NCBI GenBank assembly: GCA_026770025.1
Contig: JAMXDE010000006.1
Span: 1,921,001-1,985,000 of the forward strand
Source of the DNA: Craspedostauros australis
Taxonomy: Eukaryota; Bacillariophyta; Bacillariophyceae; Mastogloiales; Achnanthaceae
Length of the DNA: 64,000 nucleotides
Direction: 5' to 3'
Shown piece after piece: positions 20,327-29,935 of this stretch. The translations under genes and the position numbers were made by a program. Below the pieces are notes generated by a model. That model was not told the origin of the DNA. It saw only the letters and a program-made list of their open reading frames with translations, and searched no databases. Numbering within the stretch: position 1 is the first letter of the stretch; each line of letters opens with the position of its first letter.

Positions 20327-21493
20327 TCAGTTGGGATTGAGGAACGATGGTTTGAGACGGATGAAGGAGTACTCCAGACATGATCCTCCGCACCATGGAT
20401 TGGGTTCCTTCGAGAACATGATGAGATTATTCTGAGCAAAAGAATCAAAGAAGTTGACCAGCTCCTTGGTTTGTCTTGTCACGCGCGGTTCTGCTTGCGC
20501 ATGCGGGACTTTGGGGTCTGGCTGGCCGCGTCGTGGCCGGCCATGGACCTCGATCAGAATCTGCCTAATCTTCTCGTACTTGGTGAAGTCTTCGTACGAG
20601 ACGTACTCGCAACCCTCGCAGTCGATCTTGAAGAGATCGATGACTCGGTCCTGGTGTCCCAACCGTGTGATGATCTCGAACAGATCGACGAACATGTGAG
20701 CCTTGCCGACTGGGAGGTCGGAGTCTTGGGCCTTGGATCCCTTGTATCCCCACTGATGGAAGTGGATGTTCCTCTCAGCGTTCTCCTTGCGGTCGTAGTT
20801 ACGCGAAAAATCGAACACGTGGATTTCGCACGCCTCCCTGCCAAGCTGTGCTTGAATGGCATCCTCGAAGAGGTAGTTCCCATTGCTTCCGATGGAGTAG
20901 ATGAGGCAGCCGTACTTCGATGCATCGTACTCAGCTGTGGCTACAGCAGCAGCAGTAGACGATGGTGATTCGCTGCCGTCGTCAGCGTTGATGGAAATGC
21001 GCTTGCCATTTGCTACATCCGCCTTCCAACGATCCTGACCGATGTCCTTGAGACGATCCAGGTTGCAAGTCCATTTGGGGCCATCTCCCAACCCGCCGAT
21101 TCGTTTGTTGTACGGGCATGCAAAGTAGGGGTCGTAGTTGGCGAAGAACCAGAAGCGCAGTCCTTCGTCGAGCAAGTTAGCTGGATCGTGCGGGTACGCG
21201 TGGAAGCCAAAGCTTCGAGCCCAGGACTGTGCTTGTTTCCATTTGTCATTGCGGATGCCATCCAGCACGCCGTAGGACTCATCGTACGCCAACTTGAAAT
21301 CCTGCTCGGGGTCATCCTTCGGCTTGCTCTCCGTATTGCTTGCGGCGGATATGCCATATTCTACGAAACTCACCGGGGTGGTTTTGATGTGGGCCAAGAG
21401 CTGGGCGACGGATAGCACGACCCCGATCGCCAGAATAACCCTCCCGCAAGAATAGCTCCTCGTTGATGCCTGCTGCTTCTGCTTAGGCTTCAT
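20327..21493 (-). CDS. Membrane-anchored methyltransferase-like protein
   Basis: This 388-residue protein starts at the ATG at 21493. Residues about 17-36 (GRVILAIGVVLSVAQLLAHI) form one hydrophobic segment after a Lys/Arg-rich start, typical of a type II signal anchor, so the body should lie in the secretory lumen. The body shows FACPYNKRIGGLGDGPKWTC, then CLIYSIGSNGNYLFEDAI (AdoMet-binding-like glycine loop), CEIHVFDFSRNYD (acidic end of the second strand), DLFKIDCEGCEYVSYEDF and ILIEVHGRP. This order fits the Methyltransf_22/FkbM-like group, common in diatoms and other algae. The acceptor is unknown. The frame is intact and intronless. LINE1 sits about 120 bp downstream of the stop. Confidence 0.8.
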   Translation of the reverse strand: MKPKQKQQASTRSYSCGRVILAIGVVLSVAQLLAHIKTTPVSFVEYGISAASNTESKPKDDPEQDFKLAYDESYGVLDGIRNDKWKQAQSWARSFGFHAYPHDPANLLDEGLRFWFFANYDPYFACPYNKRIGGLGDGPKWTCNLDRLKDIGQDRWKADVANGKRISINADDGSESPSSTAAAVATAEYDASKYGCLIYSIGSNGNYLFEDAIQAQLGREACEIHVFDFSRNYDRKENAERNIHFHQWGYKGSKAQDSDLPVGKAHMFVDLFEIITRLGHQDRVIDLFKIDCEGCEYVSYEDFTKYEKIRQILIEVHGRPRRGQPDPKVPHAQAEPRVTRQTKELVNFFDSFAQNNLIMFSKEPNPWCGGSCLEYSFIRLKPSFLNPN

Positions 21494-22256
21494 CTCTGTG
21501 CCTTCGTTGATGTACTAGTCCAGGTATCACGTGTACTCTATGGATTACTGACGGCAACGGCGACAACGACGGCAATGACAGTGGCAGTTGATGATCTTCC
21601 GATACTTCTCCGTCAGCTCAACTCGACTCAGCCAGGCTTGGTGTGGGCGCTCCCTCCGACTGGTGTTTGTGGGTGAACTGAGAGGCGACGTTTTGCCTTG
21701 TGCTGCGATGAAAGATTTGTCGTGTTGTGTCGTTGTGCTTCTGTGTTCGTGTGTGCCTCTTTTGCGCATGATGTCCGTTTCGTCCCGTTCTGTGTTCTTG
21801 TGCTGTCGCAGCGTGTTCTCGTTTTGCTGATGTAACTTTCGCAAAGGCAAGCAGCGACTCAACGGACTCGCTAAAAATGCAGTTCTCTGTCGAAATGTGT
21901 GACATCAGTAATTCCCGATTGTACAGGACTGAACCAAAATAGAGTACAGAAACAACAAATACCCCCCTACCGTTAACGTGGCAAGCGCCTGATCGATCAC
22001 TCCTGAGCGTTACAGGAGCACGTTACTTTTGGGACTACGGGGAATTTCGACAGTTCTCGAAGTCGTTTGATAATTCTCTTGCGCTGGCCATCTCGGATCA
22101 TGACATGACTCATGCCTTTAACTTATGACCCACGTTAGCCAATGACCGTGCGGTCGCTACAGGATCCTGGAACACCCAACGTTTTGTCCGATTTTCACTT
22201 TTCTAGCTCATGACTTACCTTAACGGGACTTAATACACGGCGTTGAGACAGAAAAG
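21494..22256. other. Intergenic spacer upstream of the methyltransferase-like gene
   Basis: No supported gene; open frames at 21545-21905 are biased in composition and overlap on both strands. The sequence CCTTAACGGGACT at 22218-22230 recurs in the same orientation at 26080-26092, just inside the right repeat of the Harbinger unit. Confidence 0.4.
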
Positions 22257-22288
22257 TGGAGGTGTTTGCGTGGCTCATAATTTCATAA
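22257..22288 (+). repeat. Left 32-bp inverted repeat of the Harbinger unit
   Basis: Starts TGGAGGTGTTTGCGTGGC; identical over 32 bp to the inverse of 26133-26164. Confidence 0.9.
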
Positions 22289-22407
22289 TATCGGCTTCTA
22301 AGCCAATCAGATCACTCCATTATGAACACAAGATACCTTTCGAACAGGGGGTGACCAAGACCGAAACGATCGTATAACGTCAATCGAAAAAATTATGAAA
22401 TCCTGGA

Positions 22408-22449
22408 GTTGAGTTATGAACGCCCCAAAAAGAGCGTTCATAACTCAAC
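22408..22449. repeat. Perfect hairpin near the left end of the Harbinger unit
   Basis: Arms GTTGAGTTATGAACGC (22408-22423) and its exact complement (22434-22449) flank a 10-nt loop. It lies between the left repeat and the transposase and could be a transposase-binding site, a regulatory hairpin, or the scar of a small palindromic element. Confidence 0.75.
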
Positions 22450-22699
22450 TCTCACTTTTCGTCGAGGTCTCATCTCGTGCCTTGCTCTCAAATCGCTCCT
22501 CCAACGGTAATTTCGAGTTGATGTGATTTCTTCCCTCACAAGCGTTGGCATCAGTTTTTATCGACCTCTGTCGTGCAAGTATCGTCACGCGACCCTCCAC
22601 TTCCTCCCTTGCATGCACCATCAATCTGTGTCGATTGTCCATCTCCTTTCATGCACGTCGTGGCCTTCCTTCATGTAGCTTGTTCCAAGAGCTTGTGGT

Positions 22700-23902
22700 A
22701 TGATTTGCTTTTCGTGTTATAGTATTGGCATCTGCTCTATCATCATGGATTACTCCTCTTTCCTCCAACGCCGCCGCGAGGTAGCCACCGCTACCGTCCT
22801 CATCATCATCGCCGAACAACTAATGGCACAGCAGCGTCTTCTCACGTTCGCTGTGGCCGACTACCTCCATGACAGCTTGCCCACTGCTTTGCGCAGAGGC
22901 CGCTACAAGAGCTCAGGGGTTTTCTCGCATGACACCGGCACCTTCTGGCAAAACATTCTTGCACATGGTGATGCCATGGAGTTCTACAACTTCATTGGCA
23001 TCACCAGGGAGTCCTTCGTCCAACTCGCCGCTGTCTTGAAGCCATCCATCGAGGCTCTTCCGGTCAACCAACGATCTGTGGCCCCGCGTCGATGTGATTT
23101 GGCACGTCGCAGATTCACACACATTGATGTGACAGCAATCGTTTTGAAGTATCTCACTTCAAAGGCCGAGCTCAAGAACCTCTCGCCCCAATTCGGTTGC
23201 ATCGTTAGCGTCTTCCACGACTACCTCAACTTGGGCATGGACGCAGTGCTAGAAGCACTAATCATGCATGACCTCGCCAAGGTGTTCTGGGATAGAAGCG
23301 ACGACGCCCTCGATGACATGAAGGACATCAGCAAGTCCTTCCCTGCTGCGCCTGGCGTTGTGGCAGTGATTGATGGATTGAAGCTCATCAGCCACGCACC
23401 AGCGCTTCCCGCCGAGCAGAACCGCGACTTCAATGGGTGGACCAAGGACGTCAACCGCAATCTCGTGCTGGTTTGGAACTTGAAAGGGCGAGTTGTCGAC
23501 TGTGCGGTCAACACTCCTGGCAGCTTTCACGATTCCACGTCCTGTGTCTGGGCGCACATCTACGAGCACATCATGAAGCTACCAAAGGGAACAGCTGTCG
23601 CTGCAGATGCCGCCTTCAGCACTGCCAAGAATCTGAAGGGCAAAGTGATCAAGGTCAAGAAGAGCAAGCAACACAAGCACTCTGCATACAACTCTACTCT
23701 CACACACTTGCGTCAGTGCGCAGAGTGGGGCAATCATACTCTCACAGCGACCTTCCGCCGCCTCCTCACTCCCCTTCCTACTGATAACATCCGACGCGGC
23801 AGGATCATGTGGTCTTCTATCCTTCTTCACAATTGGAAGACCGAGACCTGCGATCGCAATCAGATTCGTACCTACCTCAGGGACGTCTCCTCCAAGCTCT
23901 AG
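22700..23902 (+). CDS. PIF/Harbinger-like DDE transposase
   Basis: A 400-residue frame; an ATG at 22745 (MDYSSFLQ) is an equally plausible start and gives about 385 residues, the usual size for this family. The catalytic triad fits as Asp225 in GVVAVIDGLKL, Asp303 in AVAADAAFS and Glu342 in LRQCAEWGNHT, with 77 and 38 residues between. NRDFNGWTKDVNRNLVLVWN and DCAVNTPGSFHDST correspond to the conserved stretch between the first two acidic residues. The N-terminal region (FYNFIGITRESFVQL...) is the expected helical DNA-binding part. It would cut and join the element ends, together with the Myb-like partner at 24279-25472. The frame is intact, so it may be active. Confidence 0.88.
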   Translation: MICFSCYSIGICSIIMDYSSFLQRRREVATATVLIIIAEQLMAQQRLLTFAVADYLHDSLPTALRRGRYKSSGVFSHDTGTFWQNILAHGDAMEFYNFIGITRESFVQLAAVLKPSIEALPVNQRSVAPRRCDLARRRFTHIDVTAIVLKYLTSKAELKNLSPQFGCIVSVFHDYLNLGMDAVLEALIMHDLAKVFWDRSDDALDDMKDISKSFPAAPGVVAVIDGLKLISHAPALPAEQNRDFNGWTKDVNRNLVLVWNLKGRVVDCAVNTPGSFHDSTSCVWAHIYEHIMKLPKGTAVAADAAFSTAKNLKGKVIKVKKSKQHKHSAYNSTLTHLRQCAEWGNHTLTATFRRLLTPLPTDNIRRGRIMWSSILLHNWKTETCDRNQIRTYLRDVSSKL

Positions 23903-24278
23903 GAGGACTACTTGTAAATAACAGTAATGAACAGTGAAGTTGTAAGCATGAATAGTACCTGTACAGGTGTCACTGTGCACATCAGAAACATAGTCCAAAT
24001 GTTCTTGTCATTGTTCTGCAAAATGCCTGCGTGTCAATTTCGAGCGGTGTGCTCCACGCGATTGGATTCTGTCATATTTTTCGCCAGGTCTGTTTTGCTT
24101 CTGTATCACGAAATTTGTGTTGGGATTGACATGCGATAAATGCACAACGATTTTTAGTGTCACATTGGTTTCACAACAATCACTACAACTGTCACATGCA
24201 TGCATACACAACTTCAGAATGATACTAGAAATGGTGACTATGATGTTTACATGTACTGCTAGGAATAGGAAGGCTGGC

Positions 24279-25472
24279 TTAGTTGTTCTTCATGTAGTCG
24301 AACATGGCATTGAGTTGTTGAGAGAGGCCACCACAAGCGACCTTGAGATCGGAGTTGGCCTCCTTCAACTCTGTGCACGTTTTTTCAAGCATGGCACACT
24401 TGTTGCCCATGGCATCGAGGCGCTTGTTGTTATCATCAGTGCTGTGGTATGCAGGAGGAGCCTTCATCACACTAATGAGCTCCCCAAGGCACCCTGAGAG
24501 CTTGTTCGACAACTCATTTGTCGAGTTATGCATGTCGAGCATGGTCGATGCCAGCATATCGGCCTTGCGCTTGCGTGGAAGGGGACGAACTGGAGTTCCT
24601 TCAGCAGAGAAGAGACCCGTCGCGATACGGGCCCTGCTGAGCTTGCCAGCCTGCTTCTCAACGAGCTCCGCGATGGAGGCTGCGGTGTTGCCTTCGACGG
24701 TGGTGGCAGTGGTAGCAGCGACGGTGTTGTCCACCTCGTCAGCAATGCGCTCAAACTCCTCATCATTGAGGCCAGAGAATCCGATCGATTCCTTTGTTCG
24801 GATATTCTCATGGATCTGTTGTGCCCACTGCACATCACCAGGGATGTGCGATGATCCGGTTGGCTTGGTGCGAAGCGCAAGCAGATGGAACTTGCGCTTG
24901 CACCCTGTGGCGTTGCGTCGCCACGTAGGGTCGATCCCAACACACTCTGCAACGACTGCGTCCCACATGTCGCGTCCCACAGGGAGGATGCGACCCACCG
25001 TCGCGAGCAAGAGGTGGATTTCTTTGTCGGTCCACTTGGTGGATCCGATCTTTCGACCTTTGGGTCTGGAGAGATCTGCGCTAGCCACAGGTGCTGTGAT
25101 GACAATGGGCACATCCGTATTGCCAGACTCACTGGGAGCGGAGCACCAAGAAGATTCGGATGTGATGGATGCTGTTTGATCGGCCGCTTGCCAGAGTTGG
25201 GCTGCAAGGGTCGACGGTAGAGCAGAGCATCCTGGCCAGAGCTTCTTCTGTGGTGTCATGCGAAGGGAGGCGAGGATGTTGCTGCCACGTTCGTCTTCCA
25301 CGCCTTCGCAGTGATTGATACCAGCGATGACCCGCTCAAGTGGTGGTACCTCCTTCGGTGGAGCGATGCCAGTGACGAAGACTCGGTAAAACCAAGCGAC
25401 ATCGTCATGGTAGGATCGGCCTTCGGAGGAAGGACGGAAGAGATCTTCACAGGAGTATGGTGTTGGTGTCAT
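24279..25472 (-). CDS. Myb/SANT-like DNA-binding protein, Harbinger accessory
   Basis: Translation most likely starts at the ATG at 25472 (MTPTPYSCEDLF), giving 397 residues; an upstream in-frame ATG at 25667 adds 65 residues of low-complexity Ser/His/Pro. Residues roughly 145-205 form a trihelix/SANT-type domain with spaced tryptophans: STKWTDKEIHLLLATVGRI, GRDMWDAVV, and PTWRRNATGCKRKFHLLALR. The last 60 residues (RLDAMGNKCAMLEKTCTELK onward) are a likely coiled coil for dimerisation. In PIF/Harbinger elements the second gene binds the terminal region and partners the transposase; the position within the same inverted repeats supports that here. Confidence 0.8.
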   Translation of the reverse strand: MTPTPYSCEDLFRPSSEGRSYHDDVAWFYRVFVTGIAPPKEVPPLERVIAGINHCEGVEDERGSNILASLRMTPQKKLWPGCSALPSTLAAQLWQAADQTASITSESSWCSAPSESGNTDVPIVITAPVASADLSRPKGRKIGSTKWTDKEIHLLLATVGRILPVGRDMWDAVVAECVGIDPTWRRNATGCKRKFHLLALRTKPTGSSHIPGDVQWAQQIHENIRTKESIGFSGLNDEEFERIADEVDNTVAATTATTVEGNTAASIAELVEKQAGKLSRARIATGLFSAEGTPVRPLPRKRKADMLASTMLDMHNSTNELSNKLSGCLGELISVMKAPPAYHSTDDNNKRLDAMGNKCAMLEKTCTELKEANSDLKVACGGLSQQLNAMFDYMKNN

Positions 25473-26132
25473 GGCGACGATGATGATGAGAGTGGGTGGG
25501 TGGATGGATTGTATGAATGGGTGGATGGATGGATCAATCGAAGGTGAACGCGAGGTATGTGTCAATTTTCCGGATGTATGGACCGATCGATGCAGTGCTG
25601 TGCTCCGTGGATGGTGGAGCAGATACAGGGAAAGCAAATTGGAGGATGAAGGAAAGCAGACATGCAACGACGATGCGAATTAACCACCACATGAAGGGGA
25701 CGGCGATGGACAGAGGAAGAAAGGACCAGACTGATTCCGCGAAAAGCATGGATGTGGACTTCATGGAGGCAGCAAAGGACGGTTGTCGACAATCGGGTCA
25801 ACAGAACCGCATTTCAAATCCAACGCCTCCGCGCTAAGCATATTCAGGATGAATACCAACAATACATGAAAGATGCAATACATAGACGATCGGAAGACAC
25901 CCTGGCGCGTGTGGCACGCGAGCAAGTTGGAAGCACATGAAGAACATCTGAAGTAGTTAGGGAAACACCTCAAGAATCGGAGGCAACAAAGCCATGAAGA
26001 GCACGATGGCGCCAACCGGTAAATCTAGAACGAAACGTGGATAAGATACACGACTCAAAACGATCCATCGAGTCGATGTCCTTAACGGGACTAAGATCGT
26101 GACTCGGGATAGGGGCGCGCCAGCCTCGCCAG

Positions 26133-26164
26133 TTATGAAATTATGAGCCACGCAAACACCTCCA
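26133..26164 (-). repeat. Right 32-bp inverted repeat of the Harbinger unit
   Basis: Exact inverse of 22257-22288. Confidence 0.9.
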
Positions 26165-26247
26165 GTGAATCAGCCGAAATCCCAAAAAGCATACTTAGGG
26201 TTACGCTATTTTCCTTCAATTGTGGTTCGTTCACGCCCATCAAGAGA

Positions 26248-26454
26248 GACCGGACAAAACCGGAGAAACTAGGTCAGACCGGACAGACCGGACAAAATGA
26301 CCGGACAAAACGGACAGACCGGACAAAACGACCGGACAGACCGGACAGACCGGACAAAACGACCGGACAAACCGGACAGACCGGACAAAAACTACCGAAC
26401 AGAATGTATAGACCGGACAAAATTAACGAACATAGCGGACACTGTTAACGGACA
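26248..26454. repeat. Minisatellite of GACCGGACA-type units
   Basis: More than a dozen variants of GACCGGACA, joined by AAA, AAACG or nothing, make up about 200 bp and decay at both edges. Frames through it are repeats of Arg, Thr, Gly and Gln codons and are not genes. It begins about 85 bp beyond the Harbinger repeat and ends with a small hairpin, ACACTG...CAGTGT. Confidence 0.92.
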
Positions 26455-28329
26455 GTGTACCCAAACCAGCACTGAAGGTCGGCACGGCGACGTGCGATGG
26501 ATCAAATGGGAGCAACATTGCGAGTGTCTGGGTTGAGTGTGGAGGTCTACCTCCGGCAAGTATTTTTGGTTGATGCGATTAGCATGTGGAAAGTAGATAG
26601 CAAAAGCTGTGAAGAGTGATGCTGGTTCTTAATGTTTCGTACTCCATTCTGAGACACTCTGCTCAAGTTCAATACGCTCTGCTCAATTAAGGGTTGCCGT
26701 GCTTGGTTTCAAGATAGAAAATAAGCTTGATTTGTCGCACTTCCTGGTAGATGTGTTCTTTGAATTTGCGTTTTCCAAATTGCACATATATACTGGTCAG
26801 GTTTGCTGCAACTCTGATGGTGTCACCTCTGTTTGTTCAACTTCTTGGGTGTCTTGTTGGAGGAGCATACTTGCAGTGGACATGTTGAGCACCAAGCCTC
26901 CACAAGAATTCATTGCTTCTCTTGGGTGTATGCATCTATCATGTTCCAATGAGGCCAATTCCACCATGGGGTGCAACTCTTTCTTGCCCAACTGTTTCCA
27001 ATGATCGCGAAGGTGAGCTTCAAACTGGCTGAGCACAACATCAACAAATTCAGCCATGTGGAAGCAGCATGTGTCCCACACTTCTGCAGCAGATAACTCT
27101 TCTTCAGTCATTGGCAAGACACCATCTAGCAAGTCCTGTAGAATGATGAATTTTGCTTTGCTAGCCTTTCACTTGATACAACCCTCTCTTCTTGACATTG
27201 TGGGGATGTTTGGAGTATGCTGTGGTGTTTGTGCTATGTCTTGACCACTCCTTTCTTGTTGATTCTGTGGAACAATGATGATTTCACTCAGGATTTGGCT
27301 TCTGTGCGATTCTTTGAGCTTGGCATGATGCCTGGCTGTCTGAGTTCCTGAGAGATAAAACGAGAGAGCTTGCCCCAAACATTCGAGAAGAACGAACTGT
27401 TGCAAAAATGCAAGCTTGTCCATCCACGGATGCAGGAGCAGCAAGAAGCATTCTCTGATTGGACTACTTGATGTGTTGTGCCAAGAATAGACAAAGAATA
27501 GACAAAGAACAGACCGAGTTGCCAAGTACCTGCAGCAAACATAGAACACAATGACAAGACAGTGATACAACCAAAGTGAGGACAACAGAATGCAGAGAGA
27601 GAAAGCTCACAAATCAAACTTCATTCGTTCTTGCTCTTTCTTGTCATGATGACAGTGCCTGCCTCGAGGTAAGCAGCCACAGGAACAGCATCATCAATGT
27701 CTTGGACTTCTCTCACTATGGTGATCCACAACCATGATCCATCTATCCCACTCGTGCTGCAAAATTCCACAGCACTTTGGCTATGACAGGACTTGCACTC
27801 CACATACTCTGATGTCTTCCTTGCATTGGATGACAATGATTGGAGTCCTGTGGAAAATGCCCTCAAGAATGAATATTTCTGACACAGACTTTCTATGTTG
27901 AAACTTCTTTTCTCTTGACTCAATGCTTGCACATTGCAACAGCATCAATCTCACAACCAAGAACACAGCGATGATGTTGACAAATCCTCAAGTAGGGAAG
28001 ATCAACCATAATGCACCAAACATATTGGCAATTTCACACCTAATGGAGAGAATACCAATGACAACAAAGCCAGCAGCATTGCCACCACATCACATCAACA
28101 GAAGCCATACATACCCTCTGTACAAATGCTTGTTGCTTAACCATTGGGTGTCCTGGAACAAGGTTTTATTGCTGAACTGGTATTTGCCCTTTGTTTCTTG
28201 ACATGACAATGGATCAAAGAAATACCATGTTCCGATCTCACTATGCATCTTGGCCGGAAACTATTTCAGGTATTTGGGATGACATGCACACAACCACTAC
28301 TTCCGCAGCAAAAATATCACAATATGACG
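26455..28329. other. Unassigned sequence between the minisatellite and the dead transposase
   Basis: Short open frames occur on the minus strand (for example 26797-27132 and 27169-27585). They have no domain I recognise. One contains RHHAKLKESHRSQILSEI, which has a normal protein composition and could be debris of a second gene of the transposon at 28330-29060. I see no LTR, terminal repeat or RNA gene. Confidence 0.35.
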
Positions 28330-29060
28330 ACACTGGAAGAGGCTTCTGAATGTTCCTTGCAGTTCTATGCTTTCTATGGACCTATCCAAAGAATGCCAAC
28401 ATCCTTGCTGCAGCATATGGGATATGTTGATAGTATGCAATATGGAATCATCTATGGTGCTGGATCAAAATGATTGCAGCAATGAAAGCTGGCATGATTG
28501 TTTGGCCAAGCTCATTGAATGATCCAGAGGGAACAGCTTTCATTGCCACAGTTGACAGCACAGATTTTCATGCATGGGAGCAGAAACACTCAAAACTCAA
28601 CACAGATCTGGCATGGGGCTCGAAGAAGTTCAACCACAGTGCTCTCAAATATGAGATCGCAATCACTGTGTACCACTTAAAGTGTGTTTGGATCCACGGG
28701 CTCCACCAAGGAGGTAAACATGACTTGACTATTTGTTGTGAAGGATTGTTGCATTAGATCACAGGTGGAAAAGTCATCATTGCTGATCGTGGGCACAGGA
28801 CGAGTCGTATGAAAAAGAATATGATGTGAACACCAAATGAGATCGATGGGCCAGAACTTGAAAACTTCAAGAGCAGAGCACGGTTGCATCATGAGACCTT
28901 CAATGAGAGACTGGAGTTCTTCAGCGTGCTGGAGATCACTTTTTGCATGGCACAGAAAAGCAGAAGCATGTGTTTGAAGCCATTTGTGTCATTGTGCAAT
29001 ACCATCAGGATGATGGAGCAGAACTCTTTGAGATTTGATGTCATACCACAAAACATTAAT
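28330..29060 (+). pseudogene. DDE transposase pseudogene (protist/oomycete-type)
   Basis: Conceptual translation gives an ordered but broken transposase: LWTYPKNANILAAAYGIC, two stops (28428-28433), WIKMIAAMKAGMIVWP, FIATVDSTDFHAWE (first Asp), WGSKKFNHSALKYEIAI, a TAG near 28756, GGKVIIADRGHRT (second Asp), another stop near 28828, and FKSRARLHHETFNERL (candidate Glu). After a one-base frameshift it ends HGTEKQKHVFEAICVIVQY and LFEI-stop near 29051. This block order matches a DDE superfamily endonuclease family abundant in oomycetes, chytrids and diatoms; the match is from memory of the family pattern. Copia A2 is inserted just beyond its end (29075). Confidence 0.75.
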
Positions 29061-29074
29061 AAGAACAACACATG

Positions 29075-29864
29075 TGTTGGAAATCCGGGGTTATAGTAGA
29101 GTCTAATGCTTATTAAACTGTACCGTTTTAGAACTGTGAGAACAGCACATTCATTTCTCAGATCGTCGACTCGTTTGCCCATGATGATGTTGATGGCCTC
29201 CTGTAGTTGCCCCTCACAATCATCATTACAATCTCTCTCTGTCATGCCCATTTCATTGCTCATGGCAAGTGCATTTCACCATGCTCGTCTGCTGAGATAT
29301 CGGTCTACACTCCTGAGGTGCGTACATGCTGATGCTTGATTCATTCTCTTCTCATCAGACATCCATCACTCATTCAGTGCACTCTTTCGTGTTGTTCACT
29401 CACTCTTCTCACATGTTCACCAACAATCACACTTGCTCAGAACATGGAGTTCTGGCACGATCGGTCCAGTCCTTCGATGCTGTTCCAGTCCGCACTTTGT
29501 TCTCCTTCGCTGGTTCTCTGTCGGTCACGTAATCATGTTCTGGGTTCCGAGCGATTCAATCCGTGATTGCGTTCTTGCATAGATGTTTCAGGTTAACCGG
29601 TCAACCCTCATGCTTGGAACACTTTGGTGTTCCGGTCTCCCTTTCGCATCCATCGTTCGCCATGCCAGTTCGTCAATCCACTCAAACCATGTCTCACGAT
29701 TAGTCTGTCCGTCGTCCGTCATACTCTTGACACACAGAGGAGGAGGTCCACAATAGACTTGGGAGCGTGTCCGACTTTGATAGATCGGTCAGTCTAATTT
29801 TGGTATTATGGGAGGTGCGGCAATCTAGGATAATACGACATAGTCGCACCCTCGATTCCTGACA
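29075..29864 (-). repeat. 3' LTR of copia A2
   Basis: A 790-bp LTR with the family ends TGTCAGGAATCG and GGATTTCCAACA (minus strand). Its inner edge adjoins the polypurine tract at 29865-29874. Confidence 0.9.
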
Positions 29865-29874
29865 CCCTTCCATT
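29865..29874 (-). promoter_or_regulatory. Polypurine tract of A2
   Basis: AATGGAAGGG on the minus strand directly precedes the 3' LTR; the same ten bases precede the C 3' LTR (49404-49413). It would prime plus-strand DNA synthesis. Confidence 0.8.
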
Positions 29875-29935
29875 GTCGCATTGACATCATACCATAGACT
29901 CCACACTCCATCATTCTCTTGCACCACCATCCCTC

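Larger units (their letters stand above)
22257..26164. mobile_element. PIF/Harbinger-type DNA transposon unit with two genes
   Basis: A perfect 32-bp inverted repeat (22257-22288 and 26133-26164) brackets a Harbinger-like DDE transposase on the plus strand and a Myb/SANT protein on the minus strand. The two genes converge with about 375 bp between their stops. This pair is the hallmark gene set of PIF/Harbinger elements, where the Myb-like protein binds the ends and helps the transposase enter the nucleus. Neither gene has a stop or frameshift. No 3-bp TWA target duplication is visible outside the repeats, so the repeats may be subterminal or the ends may have decayed. Confidence 0.8.

Noticed and set aside
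21545-21905. Overlapping frames upstream of the methyltransferase-like gene
   Set aside because: They are low-complexity, lie on both strands at once, and have no domain; this is probably promoter or leader sequence.
26200-26212. TTAGGGTTA, telomere-like
   Set aside because: A single unit with no tandem array. It is a chance match, not an interstitial telomere.
26248-26454. Possible CRISPR-like array
   Set aside because: The units are 9 bp with tiny irregular spacers and no constant repeat/spacer length, in a eukaryotic setting; it is a minisatellite.
26797-27585. Minus-strand frames of 110-140 codons
   Set aside because: Composition is protein-like in part, but no motif is recognised and the surrounding sequence is decayed, so they are described only as unassigned.
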